Positions 1-11,569 of a stretch of 64,000 nucleotides of DNA are shown here, in pieces. The translations under genes were made by a program, and so were the position numbers. Position 1 is the first letter of the stretch, and each line of letters opens with the position of its first letter. Under the pieces are notes generated by a model, which saw nothing but the letters and a program-made list of their open reading frames with translations, did not search any database and was not told the origin of the DNA. Source of the stretch: Chaetoceros tenuissimus (lineage: Eukaryota; Bacillariophyta; Thalassiosirophyceae; Chaetocerotales; Chaetocerotaceae); assembly GCA_021927905.1 (NCBI GenBank), contig BLLK01000029.1:62001-126000 (forward strand), read 5' to 3'.

Positions 1-190
1 CCCTTTCCAAGACTGAAGTTCAAGAATTGAGGAGATAGAACTCTTCTTCCTTTTTCTCCTCGGGGCTTCAGGAAAATTAGCCAGAAAGACCAGTTTCTTT
101 TTCCCTTTTCTCAAGAGTAAACAGAATTATCTCTCAAAATTTCACTTTAGAAATTTCTGAAAACACACTCTCATTGCCTTACTATCGATA
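1..190. repeat. Copy of dispersed 5'-flank repeat (family B)
   Basis: The first bases (ccctttccaagactgaag and what follows) recur near 7070-7160, 15905-15960 and, inverted, 33690-33720. Each copy sits in flanking DNA of an island gene. Here it runs to about 10 bases before the start codon of the fucosyltransferase-like gene, so it would form that gene's proximal promoter or 5' UTR. Its left end is cut by the window edge. Confidence 0.6.
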
Positions 191-200
191 ACACAACAAC

Positions 201-1955
201 ATGACTCAAGTTGTATTAGAAAACTTCCTCCGTAACAGAAGGATCACCAAAGCCTATGTCGCAATTCTTTCAGTCCTCGTCATTGGGACGGCATTGCACT
301 TCTCTCGACAACACTATCTTTGTTTCAATGATTCTTCTATTGTCGAAAAGAGTACTGAAAAAAATATGAAGGTGATTACGAATTCTTCCAGTAACGGAGG
401 AGGAAACAGAGCTGAAGACAGCCCGACGTCACCACCGCCCACAGCTTATCCTTCTCAAAGGCACACAAGCACCGACAAAAAGTCCAACATTCAGTCCTAT
501 TGGCTCTCCTTCAAAATTACCTTCCGCAAGTCCAACTAGTTCACCAACTGCTTCGGTAAGCATTTTCAAATTACAGTTGTATCATTATTTTCCATATTTA
601 CTTTCGAAACTTACATGTTTTCATAATAAAAGCCTACCTCTTCCCCCACGAACATTCCGACTCCTAGTCCGACAGCTGCTCCTACATCAACGGTAAGCAT
701 TCAGTTGACATGAGATATTCATTTTCATCACACGTTTTCTCCAACTTCTTCCGCTACTGAAAATTCCATCACAAAGAATGTAAGTACCACATCCAGTAGG
801 GATCCCCTAATAACAAGCCACGACTCCTCTCCTATCGCGAGCAACAAGAATAACAAAACAAGCGATGAAAGAAGAACACCATCAATACTTTCAAATGCTA
901 CTAACGACTGTGTCCGCTTCGCTACTATGTTACCTATGAGTAGCCGTGCTACTGGATTAGGTCATCGTTTCACCGAAATAGTATTAGGGATGAAATTTGC
1001 ACAAGAAACCAATGCAACGTATCTATTCAACAAAAACACATGGTCTCCCGTCGGTCAGCATGGGGGATATGAATGGATGATTGATTTTCTCCCACTACAC
1101 GACGTAGAAGTGACGAGAAATGATAATTATCATAGGCAGCAACAAAAGCAGGACCTTCAAGTCATCAAGGGACAATGGGAGTGGATGGTACAACATTATT
1201 CCAAGAAGAATTCATGCAATATTGAATTGTGTACTAAGCTAAACATGTGTTGTAAGGACCGTTGGAGCAATAAAACTTGTTGGTGTACATGTGATAAAGG
1301 TCGAATGGGGAGTTTTGACACATTTAAAGGGCGGTTGCGTGAGGCATTTTCAAATTCCAAATACTCTACTCCCAAACACTTTAGCCTACGCCTACAAGAC
1401 CTGGGAGTAGACAAGTCATTCAATGTCACAAGTATTACAAACAAGACATCATACTCATTGATTGTATGGCACTTACGAGTGGGTGACATTGTTTTGAACG
1501 CTCGTCATGAATATTTCTCAAACATTGCTACACAGTTATCATTTTCGTTTCAAAACAGTACCATGATTCCACTCATTATCTTTCTTGGAGAGGGAGGTAA
1601 AGAGTGTATTAAATCTTTTCCATTCCTCCCCTCCCTATGTCATGACTTCTTTTCGAATAATTGTTTCTATCCAAACATGGATGTGAAGGATTCGTTGTAT
1701 CACATGATTCATAGCGACATATTGATAACAAGTGGTAGTAGTTTTTCTGCCATGGCTGGTGCATTACGTTCGAATGGGATGACACTGGCGGCAAGACCTA
1801 AAGAAGGTAAGGCAGCAAGACCTACAGAAGGTGTAGTAGGAACTTACGAAACATCAGAACAGTTATTGATTGACAAGGAAGGAAAGATTGCAAATATTGG
1901 TACTCTCAAAGTGTATATTGAGCAGCTGAGCGTATCAAATTATACCAACGATTGA
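201..1955 (+). CDS. Type II membrane fucosyltransferase-like protein
   Basis: I read three exons, 201-556, 633-692 and 777-1955, with GT-AG introns of 76 and 84 bp, both in phase 0. The protein has a short basic cytosolic tail, a membrane anchor at about residues 19-35 (YVAILSVLVIGTALHF), a long Pro/Ser/Thr stem spread over the three exons, and a catalytic region. The catalytic region contains SRATGLGHRFTEIVLGMKFA, the HLRVGD motif (the HxRxGD loop that binds GDP-fucose in fucosyltransferases) and SDILITSGSSFSAMAGAL near the C-terminus. This is the layout of a Golgi type II glycosyltransferase. One oddity: within exon 1 the stem changes frame at an A5 run (477-481), and one more base would make exon 1 continuous with the phase-0 introns. 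That is either an assembly error or an inactivating mutation. Nominal length is about 531 aa. The sugar acceptor cannot be read from the sequence. Confidence 0.72.
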
Positions 1956-2225
1956 ACTACTTGTTATTGTCCTTGACGAAAAAATGGAGCTCTGAGAAGT
2001 GCAAAAAATACATCTCACCTCAATTGTGAGTTCATGGTCCCTCAGCAAACTGCTTTAACAAGGAGTACCATCGCCTGAAACATTGGCATGCTACATGTTG
2101 TGGAAACTTGGTGGTTCGTTGAAGTTGCTCTAGAATGTAAACCTAAACCTAAAATCTTCCATGCGCTAGTATGCACTATAGCAGTAACATGACCTTAACT
2201 AATAACGTATCAATATAAAATTTTG
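1956..2225. other. 3' flank, nothing recognised
   Basis: AT-rich spacer after the fucosyltransferase-like gene. I see no coding potential and no repeat copy until about 2226. Confidence 0.5.
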
Positions 2226-2583
2226 GTCTTTTCAACCCTACCCTGAGAATCAAGGAAACAATGAAGGTTAAAAAAATTAGTTTTGTGCACACCATTCGAG
2301 AAAGCTCTCTTTTCTTTGTCAAAGGCATGCATATTCCTATCAATATCATACCAAACAGTAATATGATCATGGGCTACAGATGTGTCAGGATGATTCAAAG
2401 CAGAAGGATGATTGTATGATTATGTATATGCTCTCTGATCCTTCTGCTGTTGAAGTTGTTGGTGATGACGGTCTATGTTGTCACTAGTAAAATATGGAAG
2501 ATATCAATGTTGCCAAATAGAAAAGAGTAAAACATGTATTATTTTTATAGTATATTTTTGGTCAGTGAACTTTCACCAGTCAT
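2226..2583 (-). pseudogene. HSF-gene fragment joined to a family A fragment
   Basis: About 2230-2510 matches, on the minus strand, the internal coding repeats of the HSF gene at 43.9-44.9 kb. Shared blocks are gcatattcctatca, tgatcatgggctacagatg, tgtcaggatgatt and ctctctgatccttctgctg. The reading frame is broken. From about 2507 to 2583 it abuts an inverted piece of the 3'-flank repeat (family A; compare 11785-11860). It is a mosaic of two unrelated window segments and is not a working gene. Confidence 0.7.
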
Positions 2584-2899
2584 CACCCATGCAATAAAAA
2601 ATGAGCAAATCACTACAACTTGCTTATGGTACAGACAAAGATATCATACAAGGAAAGGATGCTAATACAATAAAGAAGCGTGGCGAAAAGTAGTCTAGAA
2701 AGACAGTAGGTCAAGTAGTCTAGAAAGACAGTTGGTCATGATGAAAGTTAGATGAGGCTTTGATAAACCGAAGACCCAGGGAACATTTGGTAGAGTACAG
2801 CCTTTTCATTTCGTGGCACCACCCTTCTTGAGTTTGAGACTGAGATTCAAAAGGGAAAAAAGCTAACTCTATTTTTCTTTTCTAGGAAAAGACTAGGAT
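2584..2899. other. Intergenic, nothing recognised
   Basis: AT-rich spacer with two near copies of tcaagtagtctagaaagacag at about 2690-2735. I recognise no gene. Confidence 0.4.
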
Positions 2900-3373
2900 T
2901 TTTAGGAAAAACCTGGTTTAATGTGAGGGGAGAGGAAGGGGGGAATGGCTCTTCTTTCCTTTCTTAGAACTCAAGAAGGATTCTAAGCAGTCGTGGAGAG
3001 AAAAAGAGCTGAAGAAGTCTCTCTGAGAAAGGAAATGTTCGGGTCTGTAAAAAACTCTCATGGGTAAAAGAGAGGCTGAAGTGTTCGAGTCTTTAAAAAA
3101 CTCTCTCTTTGAATCCTTCAACTTAGAACCTAGTGTTCGGTCTTCAATTGAACAGTCTTCAATTGAACAGTCATCAAAAGAACAGTCTTCAAAAGAACTT
3201 TCTCTTTGGAAGCCTTCAACTTGGAACCCTGTTGAAGTGTTCGGGTCATATGACTAAAAAGATCTAAGAAGACTCATCTCAACTTGATCAGTCGTAGGAA
3301 ATTTTCCAAACCCTTCCATTTTTCGGAACTTCCCAAATTCACCATCCTTTCAACAAAATATTCGGCGATCCCC
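2900..3373 (-). repeat. Shared 5' module upstream of the 3582 gene
   Basis: This copy contains gttgaagtgttcgggtcat, aactgatcagtcgtaggaaa-like sequence (here with ttgatcag) and acttcccaaattcaccatcc, ending at ttcggcgatcc. The same blocks occur in the same relative order at 19680-20035, 21895-22400 and 36165-36835. The strand given is that on which GACCCGAACACTTCAAC reads forward; the downstream gene is on the other strand. The same gene-relative orientation holds at three further copies. Confidence 0.65.
3141..3199 (+). repeat. Four 15-bp tandem repeats in the 5' module
   Basis: Units are tcttcaattgaacag twice, then tcatcaaaagaacag and tcttcaaaagaact. The inverse version (gttcttttgaagactg and variants) occurs at about 36570-36640. 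Copy number differs between modules, as expected of a minisatellite inside a dispersed repeat. Confidence 0.75.
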
Positions 3374-3581
3374 GAGGGAACTGAGGGTGTTTGGTGGTAA
3401 TTTTGATTCCGAAGACATTTTCTGGGAGAATATCTATTCAACAGAGACTAAACAACTAGGCAGGAGAATGATTAACTCCTCACTTTTGTCTGTGAAATTT
3501 CTGGTGTCACGAAAAGAAAGGGCTGTAATCTAAAAACAGTTGCCAGGGGTCCTCGAATAAAGCCTATATCTTACTTTCATC

Positions 3582-6153
3582 ATGACCAACTGTCTTTCTA
3601 GACTAATTATAACCACTCTTCTCTATTGCATCAGCATTCTTTCTTTTTTTCACAACAAAATTACTCAAGAAGAGTATGATACGAGGAAAGCGATCATGAA
3701 CCAACTGAAGAAAAGCTTTCAGTCTAGCCACTATGGAAAAGAGAAAAATCGACCCGATTCTACGAAAGTCATGATCGAATCAGTCAAGTCATATCAGACT
3801 ACTCGAAAATTAAACCAAGATGGAATGGAAGCAGATGATGAGCTTTCAAAATCCCAAAAAATCATCGGGAGCGCAGTAAAAAAATACATTCCAAACAATT
3901 TCAAAGACACAGATCAAAATAAAGATGGTGCGGATATTGACTCTCTTTGTGCATTTCTATTCTTTGGTTTGGGAAGAAGTTTTAAAGAGAAAGCGTTTCC
4001 AAGCATACACAAGTATTTGCTGCAGGTAAACCCTTCCTGTAAAGTTTTTGTGCATACATATGATGGAGCGAACGAAAAGGGGACCCATATCAATGCAAGG
4101 GAGCTTTCCCTACTAACTGATGACGCTTCAAGCATCATCTTCGAAACTGAGGAAGAATTTCGTTCCCAACATAATTTGACTCTTTTCCACAAATATTTCC
4201 CGACAAATGTAAATAGTAATAATTGGAAATTTCCAACAAGTATAGAGAACATGATACGTCAATGGCATTCTATTGAGAAGGTTTGGGAGTTGATGTTAAA
4301 TTTTGAGAACAATCGTCAGCTAAAGTTTCTTCGTATTGGCTTCTTCCGCCCTGATGTCATCTATACACATCCCATTTCGATTGTAGATCAAAATGAACCT
4401 GCAGTTATTCCGTCTATGATGTATTTCTCTCAACAGAATGGGTGGAATGGACTTAATGATCGGATGTTTTATGGAACTCGCAAATACGGTGAAGTTTGGG
4501 CAACACAGCGTTTTTGTAACATTGAAAATTACATTCAGTGGCAGCAAAGCGAAATAAGCCATATCCGACATGGTTTAAGAGGTCTGCATTCAGAGGATTT
4601 CATGAAATATATTTTGACAACGAAAGGACATCTTCCATTACAGATAAAAAATACCTGTTTTAAACGCGTTCGTTCCAATGGCGATGTACTTCATGGTGAC
4701 TGCAGATATTTGGAAACAAATAATGGTAATGAAAATGGCAAGACAGAGGTAGATCTTAGATTGAATACTGCCCCTGGCGTTATTGTTCTTGGAATGCAAA
4801 GATCTGGAACATCCCTACTTGCAGGTTCGCTATATCATACCTTTTCATGGAATGTACCAGGACAAGTATACCATAGTAGCAAATGCAACAATGTAAGATG
4901 TCGAAGCTCTTATCAGAATTTTCATGTTGTACAGCAGAACGAAGAATGGTTGAATTCTCAAAATATTAGCTGGGACAATCTTATGAGTGGCAATAGCCAG
5001 CTTGTAGCACGGACTTTTGACGCGAATCTAGCAACGAAAATCGGTATACATGGTCAGAAGGCATTGGATTTGTATAATAATGGTGCATACACCCCATGGC
5101 TAATGAATGATCCACGACTGTGCTTCACACTCGGTGCATGGATACCTTTACTCGAGTCCGAGTTCTACCCACCGCCTGTTATATTCATGTATCGCAACCC
5201 TCTTGAAATAGGATTGATTCGTGAAGCAAATGCACAAAATACCATGTCACTGTTGGAAAGCTTTTATTTGTGGATACTTTACAACAGAGAAGCAATCAGG
5301 CTTACTCAAGACATTGATATTTGTCGAATAGCAACAAGGTTAGAAACTTCTTTTTTCAGTCGATCCTATTTTTTCACGAATCTAATTTTTCCTCTTCTTT
5401 TATGAAGCCACGATGTTCTTACTAGAAAGCCAGAGCAAGAGCTACTTAGACTTCAAGATGAGTTGATGAGATGTGGGTTGCATCCTCGTAGTTTTAATCT
5501 GGATAAGATTACGGAAGAGCTTATACACAGATCCACGTCTGAAGAAAGGAATGATTTAAACAATGCGAGAGAAGAAGTCAGTCGAGGTAAAACATGCGAT
5601 TTTATTCCGTTTCAAAATACGGGTGCTGCATCGAGCAACGCATCCATTGCAGCACTGGAGTCAAAAATGTATGACATTACTATGAAAATATACTGCGACT
5701 TGAAGTCAAGCAAAGCATTCGAAAGAAGCTATTTGTGGCCAGATATGCCCCAAGTAATAAGGTATGAATCACTTACTTGTCATAGATTGATATTAAAGAT
5801 ATCGTTCTTCTTACACTATTTTACAAAGTGACGATACACAGTCTAGATATTCGAAAATGATAAGGAGGGAGAACTTAGTTAGTGAAGAAAGAAGTATGCC
5901 GAAGGGGCCTGCGTACAGTTGCCATTGGAAAGACTTTTCGAAGTATGAACGAGAAGCCGCAAAAGCATTGGGTTTTACAAAGAAAATGTGGGATAAAGGT
6001 GCATGGCCTGGAGGATTGGACTCAAAGTATTGGAATATGCTGGAGACGGGGGAACAGGCTGCTCTTGAAAGGTTAGGATACTTGCAAAGTACGTGGGATA
6101 TTACAATAACTAATGATGGAATGAACAAAAGATTTTTTCAAGAAGAATCATAG
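3582..6153 (+). CDS. Glycosyltransferase-like / sulfotransferase fusion, type II membrane
   Basis: I read exons 3582-5338, 5408-5761 and 5829-6153, with 69- and 67-bp GT-AG introns whose phases agree, giving about 811 aa. The ATG start is followed by a membrane anchor at residues 6-23 (SRLIITTLLYCISILSFF). Residues 120-370 form a nucleotide-sugar-transferase-like domain (LCAFLFFGLGRSF, CKVFVHTYDG, LRIGFFRPDVIY, VIPSMMYFS, LNDRMFYGTRKYGEVWA). The end of that domain resembles the second domain of the GT92-like genes at 7.9 and 37.5 kb. Residues 400-600 form a sulfotransferase domain with a P-loop for PAPS (GMQRSGTSLLAGSLYH) and a 3'-phosphate loop (FMYRNPLEIG). The last exon carries two copies of a W...AA..LG(F/Y)...WD repeat (YEREAAKALGFTKKMWD; EQAALERLGYLQSTWD). 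The likely role is coupled sugar transfer and sulfation in the Golgi; substrates are unknown. Confidence 0.75.
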
Positions 6154-6949
6154 TGAAAGTTATAGCTTTATCTTTCTTTTCTTCTTGACAAGTAATAACA
6201 TCCCCATGCATATTACAAATATCTGTGATACATGAATCAACTCTTCAAGGAATCCAATATTTTTACGCGGCGAATTTTTGAAATCCTTCAAAAATACGTT
6301 GGCAATAAAGTAACAATACCCACTTGAGAACCTCAGATATTACGATTTCTGTACTTAGATTTACTTTTGCACTTGGATATCATTGGAGTGTCCTCTTTCC
6401 CATTGGCGAGAGCAGATAGCTTATGATCTCTCGAGTAAACTTGGCGCCACGCTAAAGCCTTTTCCAAGTTATGATGCAAATGAAACTCAAGCTTCCGTTC
6501 CATAGATGACACCGTACAAGGCTCTAGCTACTTTCTCGAGGAGGTTCTAGGCACTAGACGCCAGATCGTCAGGTCTGAAATAGAGAAGGTTTATTTTTTA
6601 AAAATTACTAAATATTTATTAACATTGTTCAAAATATTCCAATGAGGACAATTGTCATGATTACTTATTCGATCTATTAGAGAAAGACCATTCAATCAAT
6701 GCTCTTCACAAGATCTTCCGTATCCAATTTGAGAAAATCTGCAATAGTATTCTTAGCAATGAGACAGAGCTGTAGGTCCATCAATGCTCTTCACAAGATC
6801 TTCCGTATCTAATTTGAGAAAATCTGCAATAGTATTCGTAGCAATGAGAGAGAGCTTTAGTGCGCATTCCTCACCTGTGTACTGCTGAAAGGAGCAAGAA
6901 ACAATCTTATGCCCAGACGATTTCTCATTACACATCATGGTATCTGAAT
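6154..6949. other. Intergenic with an 85-bp tandem duplication
   Basis: A block starting tcaatgctcttcacaagatc at 6696 is repeated from 6781 with few changes, a period of 85 bp. Around 6515-6580 are ctttctcgaggaggttcta and cactagacgccagatcgtca, the end of the family A 3' module (compare 18225-18260 and 34850-34895). A small minus-strand ORF covers the duplication but I do not recognise it and do not call it. Confidence 0.55.
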
Positions 6950-7160
6950 GCAGTTTCACCCGACTGCCTTAGAAGAGGGAGAACTTTTCATGATGACCCG
7001 AACAGACCTTAGAGGAAAGAGAGAGAGAGAGGGAAAGAATTTTGAGATTTTTTGAAAATGACCCGAGGGCCCTTTCCAAGACTAAAGTTCAAGAGTTGAG
7101 AGCAAATTCTCAGCTGAGATAGAACTCTTCTTCCTTTTTCATACTGACATAATCATCTTG
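6950..7160 (+). repeat. Family B repeat, second copy
   Basis: This copy runs from tttcacccgactgccttaga through atgatgacccgaacag, a gagaga tract, and gacccgagggccctttcc. It matches 15795-15960 closely and partly matches 1-170; the 33640-33760 copy is inverted. It lies about 730-940 bp upstream of the GT92-like gene. Confidence 0.7.
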
Positions 7161-7569
7161 AGATTTTTTTGAACACACGAACACTTCATGAGATCTTTTT
7201 TCAAGGGAGATGCTTTTTCCTTCTCCCCTTCCTCCTTGGGATGGGAAGGAAGATCAAGATTAGACCAAATTTCGGAGAAATGAACTCCTTTCCCCTTATC
7301 TTTGATTTAAACTAATTCAGAACCCGGAATGGTTTGGATAAACCCTTGACTGAAAAGAAGAGGAAAGTTCTTTCTAGGGTAATGACCCGAACCCTACATC
7401 CGAAAGTAATGATCCGAACATTTTAAACCTTTCTTCTTCCCAAAAAAAGGGGTCTTCTTCTCTTTTGCAAAGGAATCTGCCAGAAGATGATCCTTCCATT
7501 CCTCTCCAAGATTTCTGAGAAAAAGAACCATTATCCCCAAATGATGAGTACCCCTACAAAATTTCTCTC

Positions 7570-7577
7570 TGACGTCA
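7570..7577. promoter_or_regulatory. CRE-like palindrome TGACGTCA upstream of the GT92-like gene
   Basis: A perfect TGACGTCA palindrome, followed 20-30 bases later by CGTCATTGGATT, which contains an inverted CCAAT box. The whole block of about 45 bp is kept upstream of the paralogue (37073) and in two cassette remnants (16188 and 33826). The sequence is a known bZIP/CREB site. Its distance upstream of the coding start (about 310 bp) suits a promoter element. Confidence 0.5.
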
Positions 7578-7888
7578 TCTTGATTACAATGTAAATCTCG
7601 TCATTGGATTTTGTAAAGAGAGAAGCCGGAGGGCAGAAGACGTCGGAAAAGACTTCTTTCAAAAATGAAAAGAAAAAGAATAATCATCTTTACTACCACC
7701 ATTTCCAGCAGCAAAGAAATCTAAGGAATTATCAATACATTTTCAGAGTACTTGTAAGTAAATCAATCTAATAATGATCACATCCTTTATATAGACCTTT
7801 GCTCCTTTATACTATAGATATTGTCTCACATAGGATGGACTCAATTCTAACTGTTTTCTCTTCCATTTGATTCTCACTAGGATCAAAG

Positions 7889-10800
7889 ATGAGGTTCGCA
7901 AATCGTGCAGTGTCAGTTGGTTTGTTATCTCTACTCTCACTGACTGGTGTCCACACCCAGTACATCCATGAAGATTCTACTCTTCAGTCCAATCATGAGG
8001 TAAGTAGGCAGAAGACTATGGATATAATCCATTCCTTGTCAATCTATACATAGGACCCTTTCAATTTCACTAGTTGCTTGGGGCTTCGGGTTGGAAAAGA
8101 ACTCTATCGATTCCTCCAACCAATGTGAACTTATTCTATGACGGCCGAGTAATCTACATTTACATGTTTCACATTGTCTACAAGTACTCACTTTGTCTAT
8201 CATTACAACTCAGGTATCATCTCTTCTCGAAAGCCAGATCGCAGTAAGTGCTATAGAGAAAGATGTGGATCCTATCAAGGCCCATCATGAGGATTCCTTC
8301 TCCGCATGTCTTCTCGTTATGGATGATAACCATAGACTCATTGAATGGTTAGCATACCACCATTTCGTCTTGCCTCTTCGTAGATTGATCGTCATGACTG
8401 ATCCAAGAAGCAAAACCAGACCTCTTCCTATCCTACAACGTTGGGAAAAGTACATGACCATTGACTTGTGGCATGATAATGATGTGTTTTCAGAGCAAGA
8501 GCTTGATGATAGATCTCATGAGAACACTATCAAACTCCATCGCTCTCGTCAGCACGCCTTCAATGTGAAGTGTATGCAAACCTTGAAAGGCGAAGGTGCA
8601 ACATGGACCCTCATGACTGATGTGGACGAATACATTCACATTAACCCAAAAGCTTGGAATCCCAATGAGCTCATATATCAGGAGAATACTACCCCTATCC
8701 CTATGCAAGAGCCTGCTTCTGTCCTCAAGATGTTGAAGCAGATCGATCTAAGTGATGACCGTCTTCACCTTGAAGAGTCAAAGGCATGTATTCCTGTGTC
8801 TCGTTTCCAGTTTGGTGGCATCGAAAGCACTCGTCAGGATGTATCCATGAGTTTTCCAAAAGATCTTGGTCCATCAATTGTTGCCAAAGACTTTGATACT
8901 CTGCGTTGGAGATACTATGGCGCTGACACCATCACAGGTCGTGATGGTGTGATTCCAATGAAAACCATCATTGATCTAAGTGCTGTTCCTACCAAGGACG
9001 AGTGGAGAATGACTGGTGATGCGCATCGTCCGATTGAGAAGCTCTGTAGTGAGGATAATCTTTACCTAGATTCTAGCAAGACTGTATTTGTTGCCAATCA
9101 TTATCTCGGTACATTGGGAGAGTTTGCTGCGAGAGATGATTCTCGTTTCGTTGATCGTGTGCTTCATTGGGAGGAAAGAAAGAGAGTCGGTGACCATCAT
9201 CATTTCAGTGATGCATTGAGACAATGGTTGCCTTCATTCGTAAAGAATATTGGTGTAGATGAAGCACGTCGTCTCCTTGCCAATGTTGGACAGGTACAAG
9301 TTCAAATTGCTGAGCTACCACGCTGCAGTTTGAATTTCTTTGGTCCACTAAAAAGTTTCAAGACAATTTCTCTTCCAAGTATCGTCAAAAATATTCTTAT
9401 CCCAAACGCCAAGTATAATTGCGACATTGTCATTCACTATCGTACCTTGTATCCTGAGAATGAAGATGGCATTAGCAATACTGATGCCGATGCCATTCAT
9501 AATCTAGGTGAGATGTCAAAAGTAATTGCTGCAAATGTTGGTAAATCGCCACCTTCCATCATTATCAAGGATGATAAGGTAGAATCTTTTCAAGCTGTAA
9601 ACAGCATTCAATCAGCATGGACTTTAATGGAGGACCACGCCCAAAGTCATGGGTTTGAGTATGAAAGAGTAGCATTCTTCCGTTTAGATGCATTCTATGC
9701 TGTACCTGTTGATATCTTCAAGGTTGACAAGGATACTTATGACTATGGAAACAGATACGCAGTAATTCCAGCCTTTGGAAAGTACCCTGTCAATGATCAA
9801 ATGATCTATGGTCCTACCGAAGCTGTAAAGATCTGGGCAATGACAAGTCGCAATGATATCATCGATACTAGTGAGCCAGCGAGCGTTGGACTTGCTTCTG
9901 CACACTTCATGTCTGATGTGATTGTTCCCACAATCATGAACAAAGCAGCTTGTAATGTTGTGAAGAATCCTGATGTTTGCTTCTACCGTACTCGTGCTTC
10001 AGATGTGGTTCTAATCAATGATTGTTCTGATGAGCAAGGAGCTCCAGTTCGTGGAGTGCAAGACATTGATCAAGTAGAGCTTGTAGAGAATCTTGTACAA
10101 CGTCAATGTATCAAAGCTTTTATTGAAGCATCAGAGGACGAAGAAGAAGAGCTCCATTGTGACAAGTCATCTTGGGCTGTTTCAAGTAGATTCCTCCAGA
10201 CTTCTGCTCCTGCTCCTGCTCCCATTGTAACGAGAAGTATTACGAGTGAAGTTACAGTTGCATTCAACGGAGACAGAAATGATTTAGTAACCGTATTACA
10301 GGACCTCTGTGCCTTGATGATTCCACCGGCACAAGAAAAAGCTTTAATTACTTGTCCTGCTAACAGCGGTTGTACCTATACTGTGTCTTGTTTGGAAAAC
10401 ATCTCAACAAGGCGACTAGAAATGACAACTTCCCGACTTCTTCAAGCTTTGTCAGGGACAGCAGAAACAACAACAACTTTTACTTTTCCTGAAAATACTG
10501 TAGACTTATCTACCTCAAGTACAAACATTGATGGAGCGATTCAGACGGCGATTGATAATTCAAGTTTTTCTTCCCCTAATCCTCCTGCTGGTGTTACTAG
10601 TATTACTTCTGTCTCAACAGAAGTAGTTCCAGCACCTGCTCCTACTACTGCTCCTGCTCCTGCTCCAGTATTTGTAGGAATTTGTGATAATGTGAATTGC
10701 AAGTTTAATGGAAAGTGTGAGGTCAAAGATGACGAAGGTGTCTGCAATTGTCCAAATACTTTTGAAACAATCAAAAATGGAAAGGAATGTGCATGTCCTG

Positions 10801-11569
10801 AAGGTACCATTCGAAACACAGGTAATAATCGCTGTGAGGGACCACCAACTGCAGCTCCTACTCCAACAGTAAGTTCTTGTACCTTTTTATGCTACTTATC
10901 AACATTCACGCATTTCCTAACTTTTCATCTTCTTCCTCATTCAAATAGCCAACGACTACCCCAACTTCTGCCCCAACTATTGCCCCAACTTCTGCCCCAA
11001 CTTCAGCACCTACAGTACCTGAAGACATCTGTGCTGATAGTATCACTGGTACCTTTACTCTCGACAATGTTGGTAAGGATGTAACTTGCGCATGGCTGAC
11101 TCGGAACTCTAAGCAAACGTCTGATAGGATTGCTAAGTACTGTGGAAGAAACAGTGTCAAGTTCTTGTGTCCATTTTCTTGCGATGCCTGTGAAACACCA
11201 TGTGTGGATGATTCTTCTTTTACTTTCCAGCTCAAGAATCAAGATATAACAAAGAATTGTAGCTGGCTCTTGAAGAATCAAAACAGTAGTGTCGATGCCA
11301 AGCGTATTGGAGAGTACTGTACTTCGGACTTTGAAGAAGGCGCAGTCAAGGAAGCTTGTTTCAAAAGTTGCGGTCAATGTCCTTCTTGTGATGACAATTC
11401 TGCTTTCAAGTTTAAGCTCCTCAAAACTGGCAAAGAAAAGTACTGTACTTGGATCACCAAGAACCAGGGCAAAGCAGCCGAGAGAATTGCGAAATATTGC
11501 ATCGATACCGTCTATGATGGTGCTGTCAAAGCCAATTGTGCTAACAGTTGTGGGCTCTGTCCAATCTAA
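7889..11569 (+). CDS. Secreted GT92-like glycosyltransferase with EGF and Cys-rich modules (copy 1)
   Basis: I read exons 7889-7999, 8214-10868 and 10949-11569, all phase 0, giving about 1128 aa. A 5' UTR intron at about 7754-7880 is likely. The ATG exon encodes a signal peptide (MRFANRAVSVGLLSLLSLTG). Next comes a GT92/DUF23-like domain with RLIEWLAYHH and the metal-binding TDVDEY (DxD). A second nucleotide-sugar-transferase-like domain follows (CDIVIHYRTLYP, VAFFRLDAFYAVPVDI, VNDQMIYG) and resembles the first domain of the 3582 gene. The C-terminal part has Ala/Pro linkers, an EGF-like module (CDNVNCKFNGKCEV) and, in exon 3, three Cys-rich repeats of the type CxW...R(I)xxYC...VKxxCxxSCxxC, which resemble ShK modules. 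No membrane anchor is seen after the signal peptide, so the protein is probably secreted or wall-attached. A close paralogue lies at 37515-41196. Confidence 0.82.

Noticed and set aside
6753-6959. Small gene on the minus strand over the 85-bp duplication
   Set aside because: The frame is not maintained through both repeat units and nothing resembles a known domain.
8193-8213. Starting the GT92-like protein at 8193
   Set aside because: That position is a TTG inside an intron. The signal-peptide exon at 7889-7999 and the acceptor at 8211-8213 give a better start, and the paralogue agrees.
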